From: Oscillospiraceae bacterium | GTDB taxonomy: Bacteria; Bacillota; Clostridia; Oscillospirales; Ruminococcaceae | NCBI GenBank assembly: GCA_016295145.1 | Contig: JAEDLR010000058.1 | Location: 1 to 11,991, forward strand | Length of the DNA: 11,991 nucleotides | Reading direction: 5' to 3' | Part shown: one piece after another, positions 1 through 6,136 of the stretch | Numbering within the stretch: the first letter of the stretch is position 1 | Layout: each line of letters begins with the position of its first letter | The notes under the pieces: generated by a model | What the model saw: the letters and a program-made list of their open reading frames with translations, nothing else | The model's database searches: none | Told to the model about the DNA's origin: nothing | Program-made: the position numbers and the translations under genes

Positions 1-45
1 GGGGGGAGAGGGTTCTGTGCGGATTTGTTTTGATGTGATAGGAAT

Positions 46-74
46 ATTATATCAGAAATCACAAGAAAAAGCAA
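46..74 (-). promoter_or_regulatory. Sigma-A type promoter reading leftward out of the window
   Basis: On the minus strand a TTGCTT box (74 to 69) lies 17 bases before TATAAT (51 to 46), and the -10 is extended (TGA directly before TATAAT). It sits just after the stop codon of the LtaS-like gene. The remaining 40 bases to the window edge contain no start codon with a ribosome binding site that I can recognise, so it probably drives a minus-strand gene or RNA beyond the left edge. No terminator hairpin is visible between the LtaS-like stop codon and this promoter, so readthrough from the upstream operon is possible. Confidence 0.5.
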
Positions 75-103
75 TAGCAAATCGGAAAATTTGATAAAGT
101 TTG

Positions 104-1963
104 TTAGTCCTCTGAGGGTTCAGGTCGGGTACCAGAGAAGTTTTCACCTGCAACGCGGTCATAGGTGAGGAGATCGAGGACTGCATTGCGATGATCCTCA
201 TCAAGGAACACAGAGGTGTACAAGGGGGTGGTATCCATCTGCGCGAGAATTGTTGCGTGAAAATCGTCAATGGGTGCGCCGATCATCTTCAGCACCAGGT
301 GATCGAGGTAGAACACGGAAAACGGATCCTCAGGCAGGCAAGTAGTGTCGATATCATAATTGCTCCAGACAAATGCCGACTGGTTATACAATATGTTGCA
401 ATTGCTGCTGCTGATGCCGATGGACGAATACAGATTCCCTTCACCGCGCATGGAGGGGAAGTGGTCGCCGACAAACACAAGTGCGGTGGGTTCGCCGCAG
501 GCATTCAATTCGGCGGTGAGCTGCTGCAACGCCTTGCCCGTTTCGCGGATGCCCTCAAGATAGAGCGTCAGTTCCGAGTGATTCTCTTTCCAGTCATAGG
601 GCTGATGATTCTGCATGGTGGTGGTGTGAATGTACATGGGTTCATCGGTTTCTTTGATGAGCTTTGTAATCTGTGCAAAGACGCTGGCGTCATTGATATA
701 ACCGTTGCCGAATGTTTCGGTGGGCACGGTCATATCGTCGTCAAAGATCATGGTATCGAAGCCAAAAGTGCCGTAGATCTCATCACGCTTGTAGAATGTG
801 CGGGTGAAGGGGTGAACATATGCCGTCTGATACCCCAGGCTGTTGTAGTAGGATACGAACGAGGACGGGTTTTTCACATCCAGTTTTGCCTGCGGCGTGA
901 TGGTATCCATGAGGCTGCGCACGGGCAGACCGAACAGCAGTTCGAACTCGGTGCGTACGGTATAGGATGCGAAAGTAGGAACTGCAACGGTGAACTGTGT
1001 CCCTTGCTGTGCAACGGAATCGAAGGCATCGTAGGCATCGGTTTCTAGATGCAGTGCTTCCAGTTGACGGAAGTCTGCAAATGCTTCGGACATGACCACA
1101 ATCACATTGGGCTTGATATCGCTTGTACCCGCAACGCCATGGAGCAGTGTGCTGTCTACCAGTTCCTGACTGTAATCATCGGGTTTTTGCAGTGCCGTAC
1201 CGATCTTCTCGGAGGTCGTTTCCACAATAAAAGCAAGCAGACTGTTCTTGTCATACTTTTCGTTGATGGAGAACGCGTTTTCCGAGGCGGTGGTATCCAC
1301 CTTGAACAGACCGTAGACCGTTTCAGAAATACCCGGCACGCACACGATGCCCGCATACATCGCAAGACAGCCCAGTGCAGGCAATACGCGGCGTCTGCCG
1401 TGGGTGGTGAAGACAGGGTTTTGCCAGAACATCACGCCCATGGCCACAAACAGCAGCAGTACATAGATGACCAGCGGCAGCGTGATCTGTATGTACGCAA
1501 AGCTGGAAAGATTCTTTATATTGGGTGCAAGGCTGATATCCACAAGCTTTAAGTGGTTGCCGTTTGTGTTGAATTTGAACAGCTCCACCACGCTCAGTGT
1601 CATGTATGTCAGCCCTTGGATCCACGATGCGAGCCACACGCGGTTTGTAAGCAGCAGCAAAAAGCAGTACATCAGGTACGCCATGAGAAAATCAAACAGC
1701 AGCACACTGGTACGATTGATGCAGAATTCGAGAAATTCGGAGATCTGCACAAACTGGTTTAGTTCTGCAAGGCATACGATGAACACAGGAAACAGCCATG
1801 TCAGCACCGCATTGAGTCTGCGGTATTCCTGTTGATTGTGGTTGCGCTCTGCCTGTATTCTGGCACAGCGTTCACGCAGGGCAAACTGTATGCGCTGCAG
1901 CAGGGTAGGGGGTGCCTCCTGGGTGGAGGTAGGCTGATTTCTTTCTTTCAGGATTTGTTGCAT
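104..1963 (-). CDS. LtaS-like membrane phosphoglycerol transferase / sulfatase-fold protein
   Basis: Five-helix membrane protein with an extracellular alkaline-phosphatase-superfamily domain. The family transfers phosphoglycerol (or a similar head group) from a lipid to cell-surface glycopolymers. After a charged cytoplasmic stretch of about 45 residues come hydrophobic segments near residues 48-66, 82-105, 108-128, 157-178 and 193-212. The catalytic residues can be placed by comparison with LtaS: metal ligand E293 in VVMSEAF, nucleophile T335 in YTVRTEF (same T-to-E spacing as S. aureus LtaS), H453 in MQNHQPY, and D500-H501 in VGDHFPS, so the enzyme looks intact. Start: an ATG at 1969 lies only one base from the AGAGGA ribosome site, whereas the ATG at 1963 has a 7-base spacing, so 1963 is preferred (619 residues). 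It follows the LRR-dockerin gene by 37 bases, which suggests one operon. The exact substrate cannot be told from sequence; LTA synthesis, LTA-primase-like or another glycerol-phosphate decoration are all possible. Confidence 0.88.
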   Translation of the reverse strand: MQQILKERNQPTSTQEAPPTLLQRIQFALRERCARIQAERNHNQQEYRRLNAVLTWLFPVFIVCLAELNQFVQISEFLEFCINRTSVLLFDFLMAYLMYCFLLLLTNRVWLASWIQGLTYMTLSVVELFKFNTNGNHLKLVDISLAPNIKNLSSFAYIQITLPLVIYVLLLFVAMGVMFWQNPVFTTHGRRRVLPALGCLAMYAGIVCVPGISETVYGLFKVDTTASENAFSINEKYDKNSLLAFIVETTSEKIGTALQKPDDYSQELVDSTLLHGVAGTSDIKPNVIVVMSEAFADFRQLEALHLETDAYDAFDSVAQQGTQFTVAVPTFASYTVRTEFELLFGLPVRSLMDTITPQAKLDVKNPSSFVSYYNSLGYQTAYVHPFTRTFYKRDEIYGTFGFDTMIFDDDMTVPTETFGNGYINDASVFAQITKLIKETDEPMYIHTTTMQNHQPYDWKENHSELTLYLEGIRETGKALQQLTAELNACGEPTALVFVGDHFPSMRGEGNLYSSIGISSSNCNILYNQSAFVWSNYDIDTTCLPEDPFSVFYLDHLVLKMIGAPIDDFHATILAQMDTTPLYTSVFLDEDHRNAVLDLLTYDRVAGENFSGTRPEPSED

Positions 1964-1970
1964 TTTCATT

Positions 1971-1976
1971 TCCTCT
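1971..1976 (-). promoter_or_regulatory. Ribosome binding site deciding the start of the LtaS-like gene
   Basis: AGAGGA on the minus strand. It is one base from the ATG at 1969 (too close to work) and seven bases from the in-frame ATG at 1963, which is why the downstream ATG was chosen. Confidence 0.6.
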
Positions 1977-2000
1977 ATTCCGGTTCAAAAAGGGGGGAGA

Positions 2001-3368
2001 TTATACAGGGGCATTTGCCAGTGCCGCCAGTCCATTGAGGTAGGCAGTCACATCAGCGAGATCAAACAGGGTATCGCCGTTGCAGTCAGGGGATACTCCG
2101 GAAAAGTCAGCGGTCATTTCGGATTCGGTCAGTGCCTGCATCAGCCATACCGCATCGGCAACCGAACAGTTACCGTCAGCGTTATAGTCATTCAGCAGAG
2201 GCAGAACCACATAGGGTACGGTGATTCGGTCGCAGAGGGCTTCGGCAGGCGTGCCGGCATAGCAGTATACGGTCAGCTCGCTGCACATGGTAAAGGAATT
2301 CATATACAGCTTTGTAACAGTGGGTGGCAGCACCAGCGTTTCCAGTGCGATGCAGTACGCAAAAGCAAGATCGCCAAGAGTCTCCAGACGGTCTGGCAGC
2401 GTGATATCGGCAAGGGCGATGCAGGCATCAAAGGCACTTTCGCCGATGACAGTGACCGTAGAGGGAACCGTCACCTTGGTGAGAGAACGGCAGCCGCTGA
2501 ACATACTTGCAGCAATGACCGCAGTGCCTTCTGCCAATGTGGCAGAGGTGATGCTTGTGCAGTCGCTGAAAGCGAATGCGCCGTATTGGGTGCAGTCGGC
2601 AAGGGCGGGCATCTCTTCCAGAGAGGAACAGCCTGCAAAGGCATATTCGCCTACGGAAACCACTTTGCCGGGCAGATCTACCTGGGTGAGTGCCGCGCAG
2701 TTGCGGAACGCCTCATCGGGGATCACAGTGACCGCCGCAGGCAGGGTCAGAGTAGTCAGTTTTACACAGCCGCTGTATGCACCGGTGCCGATTGCCGTGA
2801 CCGCCTCGGGAACAGGACATTCCGTCAGTGCCTTGCAGCCGCTGAAACAAGCATCGGGAATGACTGTAACGCCCTCCGGCAGTACAATGGATTTCAGCCG
2901 CAGAGAAAGGGCAAAGCATCCCTCGCCTACTGCTGTCAGTGTATCGGGCAGGGTGAGTGTGGGCAGTGCTGCAAGCTCTGCAAAGGCGTAGTCGCCGATG
3001 GTTTCGAGATTTTGTGACAGGGTAACGGATTTCAGTGCGTTGCAATCATAAAAGGCGTAGTCACCAATGGCTCTGACGGTATCGGGCATGGTAACGGAGG
3101 TACTTGCCTTGCCGTTTTTATCGGGGCTGAACGCGTAATCACCGATGGAAACCACTGGCATACCACCCAGTGTTTCGGGGATTATCACATCGGCGGCAGT
3201 GCCGACATATGCTGTGATGTACGCTTCCCCCTGCCGGAGCGTATAGGTAAAGCCGTTTTCGGTGTATTCGGCGGCAGACGCCGTCATACGGGGGAAATTT
3301 GCGCTGCCACAGAGGGGCATAGCCGCAGCCAGTACAACCGAAAGGATTTTTCGCTGCAACTGCTTCAT
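2001..3368 (-). CDS. Secreted BspA-type leucine-rich-repeat protein with C-terminal type I dockerin
   Basis: Exported protein of 455 residues. Residues 1 to about 33 form a signal peptide (MKQLQRK, then a hydrophobic core, probable cleavage near the ASA-A at 30-33). From about residue 50 to 375 there are about 13 tandem 23-residue LRR_5/BspA units of the form IGxxAFxxCxxLxxVxLPxxVxx, a fold used for surface binding. The C-terminus (392-455) has two dockerin calcium loops: D394-N396-D398...D405 and D428-N430-D432...D436-D439. A dockerin docks onto a cohesin, so the protein probably belongs to a cellulosome-like or cohesin-carrying surface complex; no cohesin gene is in the window. Start: the longer frame begins 13 codons upstream, but AAGGAG lies 8 bases before the ATG at 3368 and that start gives a proper signal peptide. 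First gene of an operon with the LtaS-like gene. The ligand is unknown. Confidence 0.9.
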   Translation of the reverse strand: MKQLQRKILSVVLAAAMPLCGSANFPRMTASAAEYTENGFTYTLRQGEAYITAYVGTAADVIIPETLGGMPVVSIGDYAFSPDKNGKASTSVTMPDTVRAIGDYAFYDCNALKSVTLSQNLETIGDYAFAELAALPTLTLPDTLTAVGEGCFALSLRLKSIVLPEGVTVIPDACFSGCKALTECPVPEAVTAIGTGAYSGCVKLTTLTLPAAVTVIPDEAFRNCAALTQVDLPGKVVSVGEYAFAGCSSLEEMPALADCTQYGAFAFSDCTSITSATLAEGTAVIAASMFSGCRSLTKVTVPSTVTVIGESAFDACIALADITLPDRLETLGDLAFAYCIALETLVLPPTVTKLYMNSFTMCSELTVYCYAGTPAEALCDRITVPYVVLPLLNDYNADGNCSVADAVWLMQALTESEMTADFSGVSPDCNGDTLFDLADVTAYLNGLAALANAPV

Positions 3369-3376
3369 TTCAGATA

Positions 3377-3382
3377 CTCCTT
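3377..3382 (-). promoter_or_regulatory. Ribosome binding site deciding the start of the LRR-dockerin gene
   Basis: AAGGAG on the minus strand, 8 bases before the ATG at 3368. The alternative ATG at 3407 lies upstream of this site. Confidence 0.75.
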
Positions 3383-3423
3383 CTTGCACATTATTATAAA
3401 AGTGCATGATTTAGACTGTGTCC

Positions 3424-3452
3424 ATTGTATCACAATCCACTGGGATTGTCCA
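3424..3452 (-). promoter_or_regulatory. Promoter of the LRR-dockerin/LtaS-like operon
   Basis: Minus strand TGGACA (3452 to 3447), a 17-base spacer, then TACAAT (3429 to 3424), each box one mismatch from consensus. The -10 is extended (TGA just before TACAAT). The expected transcript start near 3417 gives a leader of about 50 bases. The spacer is almost filled by an inverted repeat (separate entry), so repression by a DNA-binding protein is plausible. Confidence 0.65.
3432..3449. repeat. Operator-like inverted repeat within the LRR-dockerin promoter
   Basis: Perfect 7-base arms ACAATCC and GGATTGT separated by ACTG. The element lies in the spacer and overlaps the inner half of the -35 box (3447-3449). 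Further half-site-like sequences occur upstream of the promoter: GGATTCT at 3463-3469 (one mismatch) and an exact ACAATCC at 3505-3511. The latter pair is also part of a longer-range perfect repeat, CAGGATT (3461-3467) with AATCCTG (3507-3513). A role as a repressor operator is inferred from position only; no regulator gene is nearby. Confidence 0.5.
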
Positions 3453-3549
3453 GCGTTTTACAGGATTCTTAATAAATTCTTCAATATTGATAAAAATTTC
3501 TTCAACAATCCTGCATGATTTTGAATGTACTCCTGTGACGAACAACCGT

Positions 3550-3591
3550 TTTCACGAAAAGTACAGTTTTGAAATGTAAAACTTTGTGAAA
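3550..3591. repeat. Imperfect dyad upstream of the aspartate kinase promoter
   Basis: Inner perfect arms AGTTTT (3565-3570) and AAAACT (3578-3583), and outer arms TTTCAC (3550-3555) and GTGAAA (3586-3591), with unequal unpaired stretches between them. It ends nine bases before the -35 box at 3600, so it could be a binding site for an activator or repressor. It shows no T-run typical of a terminator. The remaining bases between 3453 and 3600 are AT-rich, and besides the LRR-side half-sites noted at 3432 I see nothing else there. Confidence 0.3.
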
Positions 3592-3599
3592 GCGGCCTA

Positions 3600-3628
3600 T
3601 TGATTTTTCCTTGCAAATCAGGTATACT
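3600..3628 (+). promoter_or_regulatory. Sigma-A promoter of the aspartate kinase gene
   Basis: TTGATT (3600-3605), a 17-base spacer, then TATACT (3623-3628). The predicted transcript start near 3635 leaves a leader of about 45 bases, too short for a lysine riboswitch or T-box, so classical leader-based lysine control is absent here. Confidence 0.65.
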
Positions 3629-3681
3629 GGGATACAAAGGAATGATGTGACTTCTTAGTGGAGGAAAGGAAGATTTTTTTC

Positions 3682-5043
3682 ATGGCAGCAGTACAGTTAA
3701 AGACCGTCAAGTTCGGCGGCAGCAGTCTTGCGGACGCAGCACAGTTTCGTAAGGTAAAGGCGATTATAGATGCCGACCCCGGCAGACGTTTTGTAGTGCC
3801 CTCTGCTCCCGGCAAGCGCTACAGCAAGGATGTAAAGGTGACTGATATGCTTTATCAGTGCCAGCAACTGGCAAGCGAGGGAAAGGATTTTTCCGCGACC
3901 CTTGCACAGATCCGTGATCGTTATATGGAGATCGCAGCGTCGCTCTCCGTTGCATTTGATCCCACCGCAGCACTTGCCACCATTGAAGCAGATCTGAAGG
4001 CGGGTGCTTCCAAAGATTATGCCGCCAGCCGTGGTGAATATCTCAACGGTATGCTGTTGAGCGAATATCTGGGCTTCCCGTTTGTCGATGCCGCCGAGGT
4101 GGTGCGTTTCAATGAATCGGGCGCATTCTGCATGGACGAAACCATTCGGGCAATGCGCGCACGCCTGAAGGATGTAGAGCGCGCGGTGATTCCTGGTTTT
4201 TACGGTGCCACCGATGACGGCAGAATCATTACATTCTCTCGCGGCGGCTCTGATGTGACGGGTTCTCTGGTCGCCAGAGCCACCCGCAGCGATATCTATG
4301 AGAACTGGACGGATGTTTCGGGCGTGCTGGTGACAGATCCCCGTATCGTGCCCAATGCCGCACCCATCAATACCGTGACCTATGAGGAGCTGCGTGAGCT
4401 TTCCTATATGGGCGCTACCGTGCTGCACGAGGATGCGATTTTCCCGGTCAGAGCAGCAGGTATCCCCATCAATATCCGCAACACCAATGTACCTGAAGCC
4501 CCCGGTACGCTGATTGTCCCCGATGACAGTGCCGAAAGCGATGCGGAAACCGGCTATACCATCACAGGTATTGCGGGCAAGAAGGGCTTCTGTGCCATCA
4601 ATATCCAGAAAGCCATGATGAATGCCGAGCTGGGCTTCTGCCGCAAGGTGCTGACTGTTCTTGAGGAAAACGGGATCTCCTTTGAGCATATGCCTTCCGG
4701 AATTGATACTATGACACTGATCCTTCCCGAAGATGCCATCCGAGGGAAGGAGAAAACCGTGCTGTCGGGCATTCGTAAGGCGGTCAACCCCGACCGCTGC
4801 GAAATCGAGCATGGCATCTCTCTGCTGGCGGTTGTGGGCAGAGGTATGCGCCGCACGCGCGGTACTGCTGCAAGAATCTTTGCGGCACTTGCCCATGCGC
4901 GTATCAATGTCAAGATGATCGACCAGGGCTCCAGTGAGTTGAATATCATCATTGGTCTGCTGGACGGCGACTTTGAAGAAGCCGTGCGCCGTATCTATGA
5001 GATCTTTATAACCGGTACCCCCGTCACCGCCGCTGAGGACTGA
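3682..5043 (+). CDS. Aspartate kinase (aspartokinase), monofunctional, with two ACT domains
   Basis: Phosphorylates L-aspartate to aspartyl-4-phosphate, the first step to lysine, threonine, methionine and diaminopimelate for peptidoglycan; cytoplasmic. The 453-residue product has the N-terminal kinase signature VKFGGSSL (residues 9-16), the early VVPSAPGKR motif, and the substrate-binding FSRGGSDVTG (185-194) followed by the YENWTDVSGVLVTDPR stretch. Two ACT regulatory domains follow (about 291-360 and 370-445), so feedback inhibition by an aspartate-family amino acid is expected, but which one cannot be told. Length and the clustered N-terminal motif fit the class I (LysC/ThrA-like) kinases. 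Start: the frame is open from a GTG at 3658, but GGAGGAAAGGAAG lies in front of the ATG at 3682 (AAGGAAG ends 9 bases before it) and nothing suitable precedes 3658. It is monocistronic: its own promoter, then a terminator, with no homoserine dehydrogenase or other pathway gene next to it. Confidence 0.95.
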   Translation: MAAVQLKTVKFGGSSLADAAQFRKVKAIIDADPGRRFVVPSAPGKRYSKDVKVTDMLYQCQQLASEGKDFSATLAQIRDRYMEIAASLSVAFDPTAALATIEADLKAGASKDYAASRGEYLNGMLLSEYLGFPFVDAAEVVRFNESGAFCMDETIRAMRARLKDVERAVIPGFYGATDDGRIITFSRGGSDVTGSLVARATRSDIYENWTDVSGVLVTDPRIVPNAAPINTVTYEELRELSYMGATVLHEDAIFPVRAAGIPINIRNTNVPEAPGTLIVPDDSAESDAETGYTITGIAGKKGFCAINIQKAMMNAELGFCRKVLTVLEENGISFEHMPSGIDTMTLILPEDAIRGKEKTVLSGIRKAVNPDRCEIEHGISLLAVVGRGMRRTRGTAARIFAALAHARINVKMIDQGSSELNIIIGLLDGDFEEAVRRIYEIFITGTPVTAAED

Positions 5044-5065
5044 CATACTTTCTCTGCATCGCAAC

Positions 5066-5107
5066 AAGCCCATGCCTGAAGTGGCGTGGGCTTTGGTTTG
5101 CTTTTTC
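5066..5107 (+). terminator. Intrinsic terminator after the aspartate kinase gene
   Basis: Eleven-base-pair stem, AAGCCCATGCC (5066-5076) with GGCGTGGGCTT (5083-5093), containing one G-T pair, with loop TGAAGT and followed by a T-rich tract broken by a few G and C (5092-5106). It starts 22 bases after the stop codon. Confidence 0.8.
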
Positions 5108-5169
5108 TGCACAACAGACGGTATCTGTACAGTGGGAAGGATTCCCATGAAAGAAAATGGCGAAAGCGA

Positions 5170-5198
5170 TTGACAAATGGAACAAAGTCTGATATAAT
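5170..5198 (+). promoter_or_regulatory. Consensus sigma-A promoter of the cytidylate-kinase-like gene
   Basis: TTGACA (5170-5175), exactly 17 bases, then TATAAT (5193-5198): both boxes match consensus perfectly. Expected start near 5205, so the leader is about 77 bases. The leader opens with a small hairpin (GTGA at 5208-5211 with TCAC at 5216-5219) and carries GGCTGAATT at 5249-5257, a sequence that recurs twice upstream of the dehydratase gene. Confidence 0.85.
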
Positions 5199-5281
5199 AA
5201 ATGCGGAGTGAAAAGTCACAGTTTTTATTGAATTTCAACAACATTATCGGCTGAATTGCAGATATGGCGGAGGAAAACAAT

Positions 5282-5902
5282 ATGAATCCGATTTTGATTA
5301 CCATTAGCCGAGAGTACGGCAGCGGCGGACGGGAAATCGCCCAGCGTCTTTCGGAGCTGTTGGAGATTCCGGTATTTGACCGTAAACTCATCGACATGAC
5401 TGCCGACAAGTGCGGTTATTCCACGAAGTTCATTCAAGAGAATGAGGAACGCATGACGAACTCGTTCCTGTTCAACATTGCGGTTACAGGGAATTATTCG
5501 CCGTTTTATCATGGCAGCCCGGCGCAATCTGTGCCGCAGGACTACGTCTTTCTGACCCAGAGCCGCATCATCAAAACACTGGCAGAACAGCACAGTGCTG
5601 CGATTTTTGTTGGCCGCTGTGCCGATTATGTGCTGCGTGATAATCCGAATCTGTTCAGCGTTTTTATCACGGCGGATATGGACACCCGGGTGAAGCGTGC
5701 TGTACAAGAATATGGTATTGCGCCCGAAAAGGCGGTATCTGTGGTGACCCGCAAGGATAAGGCACGCCGCAGACACTACAACTATTATACGGGTCTGGAT
5801 TGGGGTACCTGCTCCAATTATCATCTGGTGCTGAATACGGGAAAGCTGGGCATTGCATCTGCAACGGGGATTCTGGCGGATGTGCTCAGCGATCACCGCT
5901 AA
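5282..5902 (+). CDS. Cytidylate kinase-like family protein
   Basis: Cytoplasmic P-loop NTPase-fold protein of 206 residues resembling the cytidylate-kinase-2 family, which is common in Clostridia and usually of unproven substrate. The signature ISREYGSGGREIA is at residues 8-20; it stands in for the classical Walker A loop but has no GKS/GKT lysine-serine pair. IPVFDRKLI follows, then a central FVGRCADYVLRD with the pattern of a kinase core, FITADMDTRVKRAV, an arginine-rich KDKARRRHYNYYTG lid-like stretch, and a C-terminal NTGKLG. Start: an in-frame ATG at 5264 lies next to and partly before the GGAGG (5269-5273), while the ATG at 5282 is 8 bases after it and begins right before the conserved ISREYGSGG, so 5282 is chosen. 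It stands alone behind a very strong promoter, and I see no clear terminator after it. The true phosphate acceptor is unknown; canonical Cmk is longer in its P-loop motif, so CMP kinase activity should not be assumed. Confidence 0.85.
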   Translation: MNPILITISREYGSGGREIAQRLSELLEIPVFDRKLIDMTADKCGYSTKFIQENEERMTNSFLFNIAVTGNYSPFYHGSPAQSVPQDYVFLTQSRIIKTLAEQHSAAIFVGRCADYVLRDNPNLFSVFITADMDTRVKRAVQEYGIAPEKAVSVVTRKDKARRRHYNYYTGLDWGTCSNYHLVLNTGKLGIASATGILADVLSDHR

Positions 5903-5926
5903 AATGCACGAAATCTTTTCTTTTTG

Positions 5927-5956
5927 GGGGCTGAATTATCACCAAGGGGCTGAATT
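5927..5956 (+). repeat. Two 11-base direct repeats upstream of the dehydratase promoter
   Basis: GGGGCTGAATT occurs at 5927-5937 and 5946-5956, a 19-base period (about two helical turns). The second copy ends 12 bases before the -35 box. This arrangement is typical of an activator-type binding site, but no regulator is identified. A shorter match (GGCTGAATT) is at 5249-5257. Confidence 0.4.
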
Positions 5957-5968
5957 TTGTTTGATTCC

Positions 5969-5998
5969 TTGATTTTGTGTCGCTTGTTGTGATATAAT
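5969..5998 (+). promoter_or_regulatory. Promoter of the UDP-GlcNAc 4,6-dehydratase gene
   Basis: TTGATT (5969-5974), an 18-base spacer, then TATAAT (5993-5998) with an extended -10 (TGA before it). Expected start near 6005, giving a long leader of about 130 bases. Confidence 0.7.
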
Positions 5999-6033
5999 TT
6001 ACAAACATGGTTTTATATGACATCATGGTGCAT

Positions 6034-6098
6034 CCCTGTCTGCAAGGGCGTGTAACCGTGAGCAATGTACCAATTGCGGACGCGCAACGAAAGCGTTG
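6034..6098 (+). promoter_or_regulatory. Structured mRNA leader of the dehydratase gene (unassigned)
   Basis: Three potential helices can be drawn by eye. CCCT (6034-6037) pairs with AGGG (6045-6048). GCGTGT (6048-6053) pairs with ACGCGC (6080-6085) and encloses GCAAT (6062-6066) paired with ATTGC (6073-6077). CAACG (6085-6089) pairs with CGTTG (6094-6098) around an AAAG loop. Base 6048 is claimed by both the first helix and the long one, and 6085 by both the long one and the last, so alternative folds are possible. An A/G-rich single-stranded tract then leads to the ribosome site AAGGGAG (6118-6124). I do not recognise a known riboswitch class; regulation of the downstream gene is an inference. 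Confidence 0.4.
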
Positions 6099-6136
6099 AA
6101 AAAAGGGGAAAAATCATAAGGGAGAATACATAAACT

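Noticed and set aside
191..1552. Two plus-strand open frames (191-1048 and 1049-1552) opposite the LtaS-like gene
   Set aside because: They lie antisense to a gene with clear catalytic motifs, lack ribosome sites, and their peptides are His/Cys-rich without recognisable domains.
2023..3300. Tandem-repeat DNA (satellite-like) in the LRR gene
   Set aside because: The repeats are at protein level (23-residue LRR units); the DNA copies are diverged and explained by the coding repeat.
3697..5409. A 570-codon minus-strand open frame across the aspartate kinase gene
   Set aside because: It is the antisense shadow of the kinase and runs through its terminator and the next gene's promoter; the peptide has no family features.
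6034..6098. Assignment of the dehydratase leader to the c-di-GMP-I riboswitch
   Set aside because: Only short pieces (AGGGC, GGACGC) match and the spacing and helix order differ, so I do not assign it to that class.
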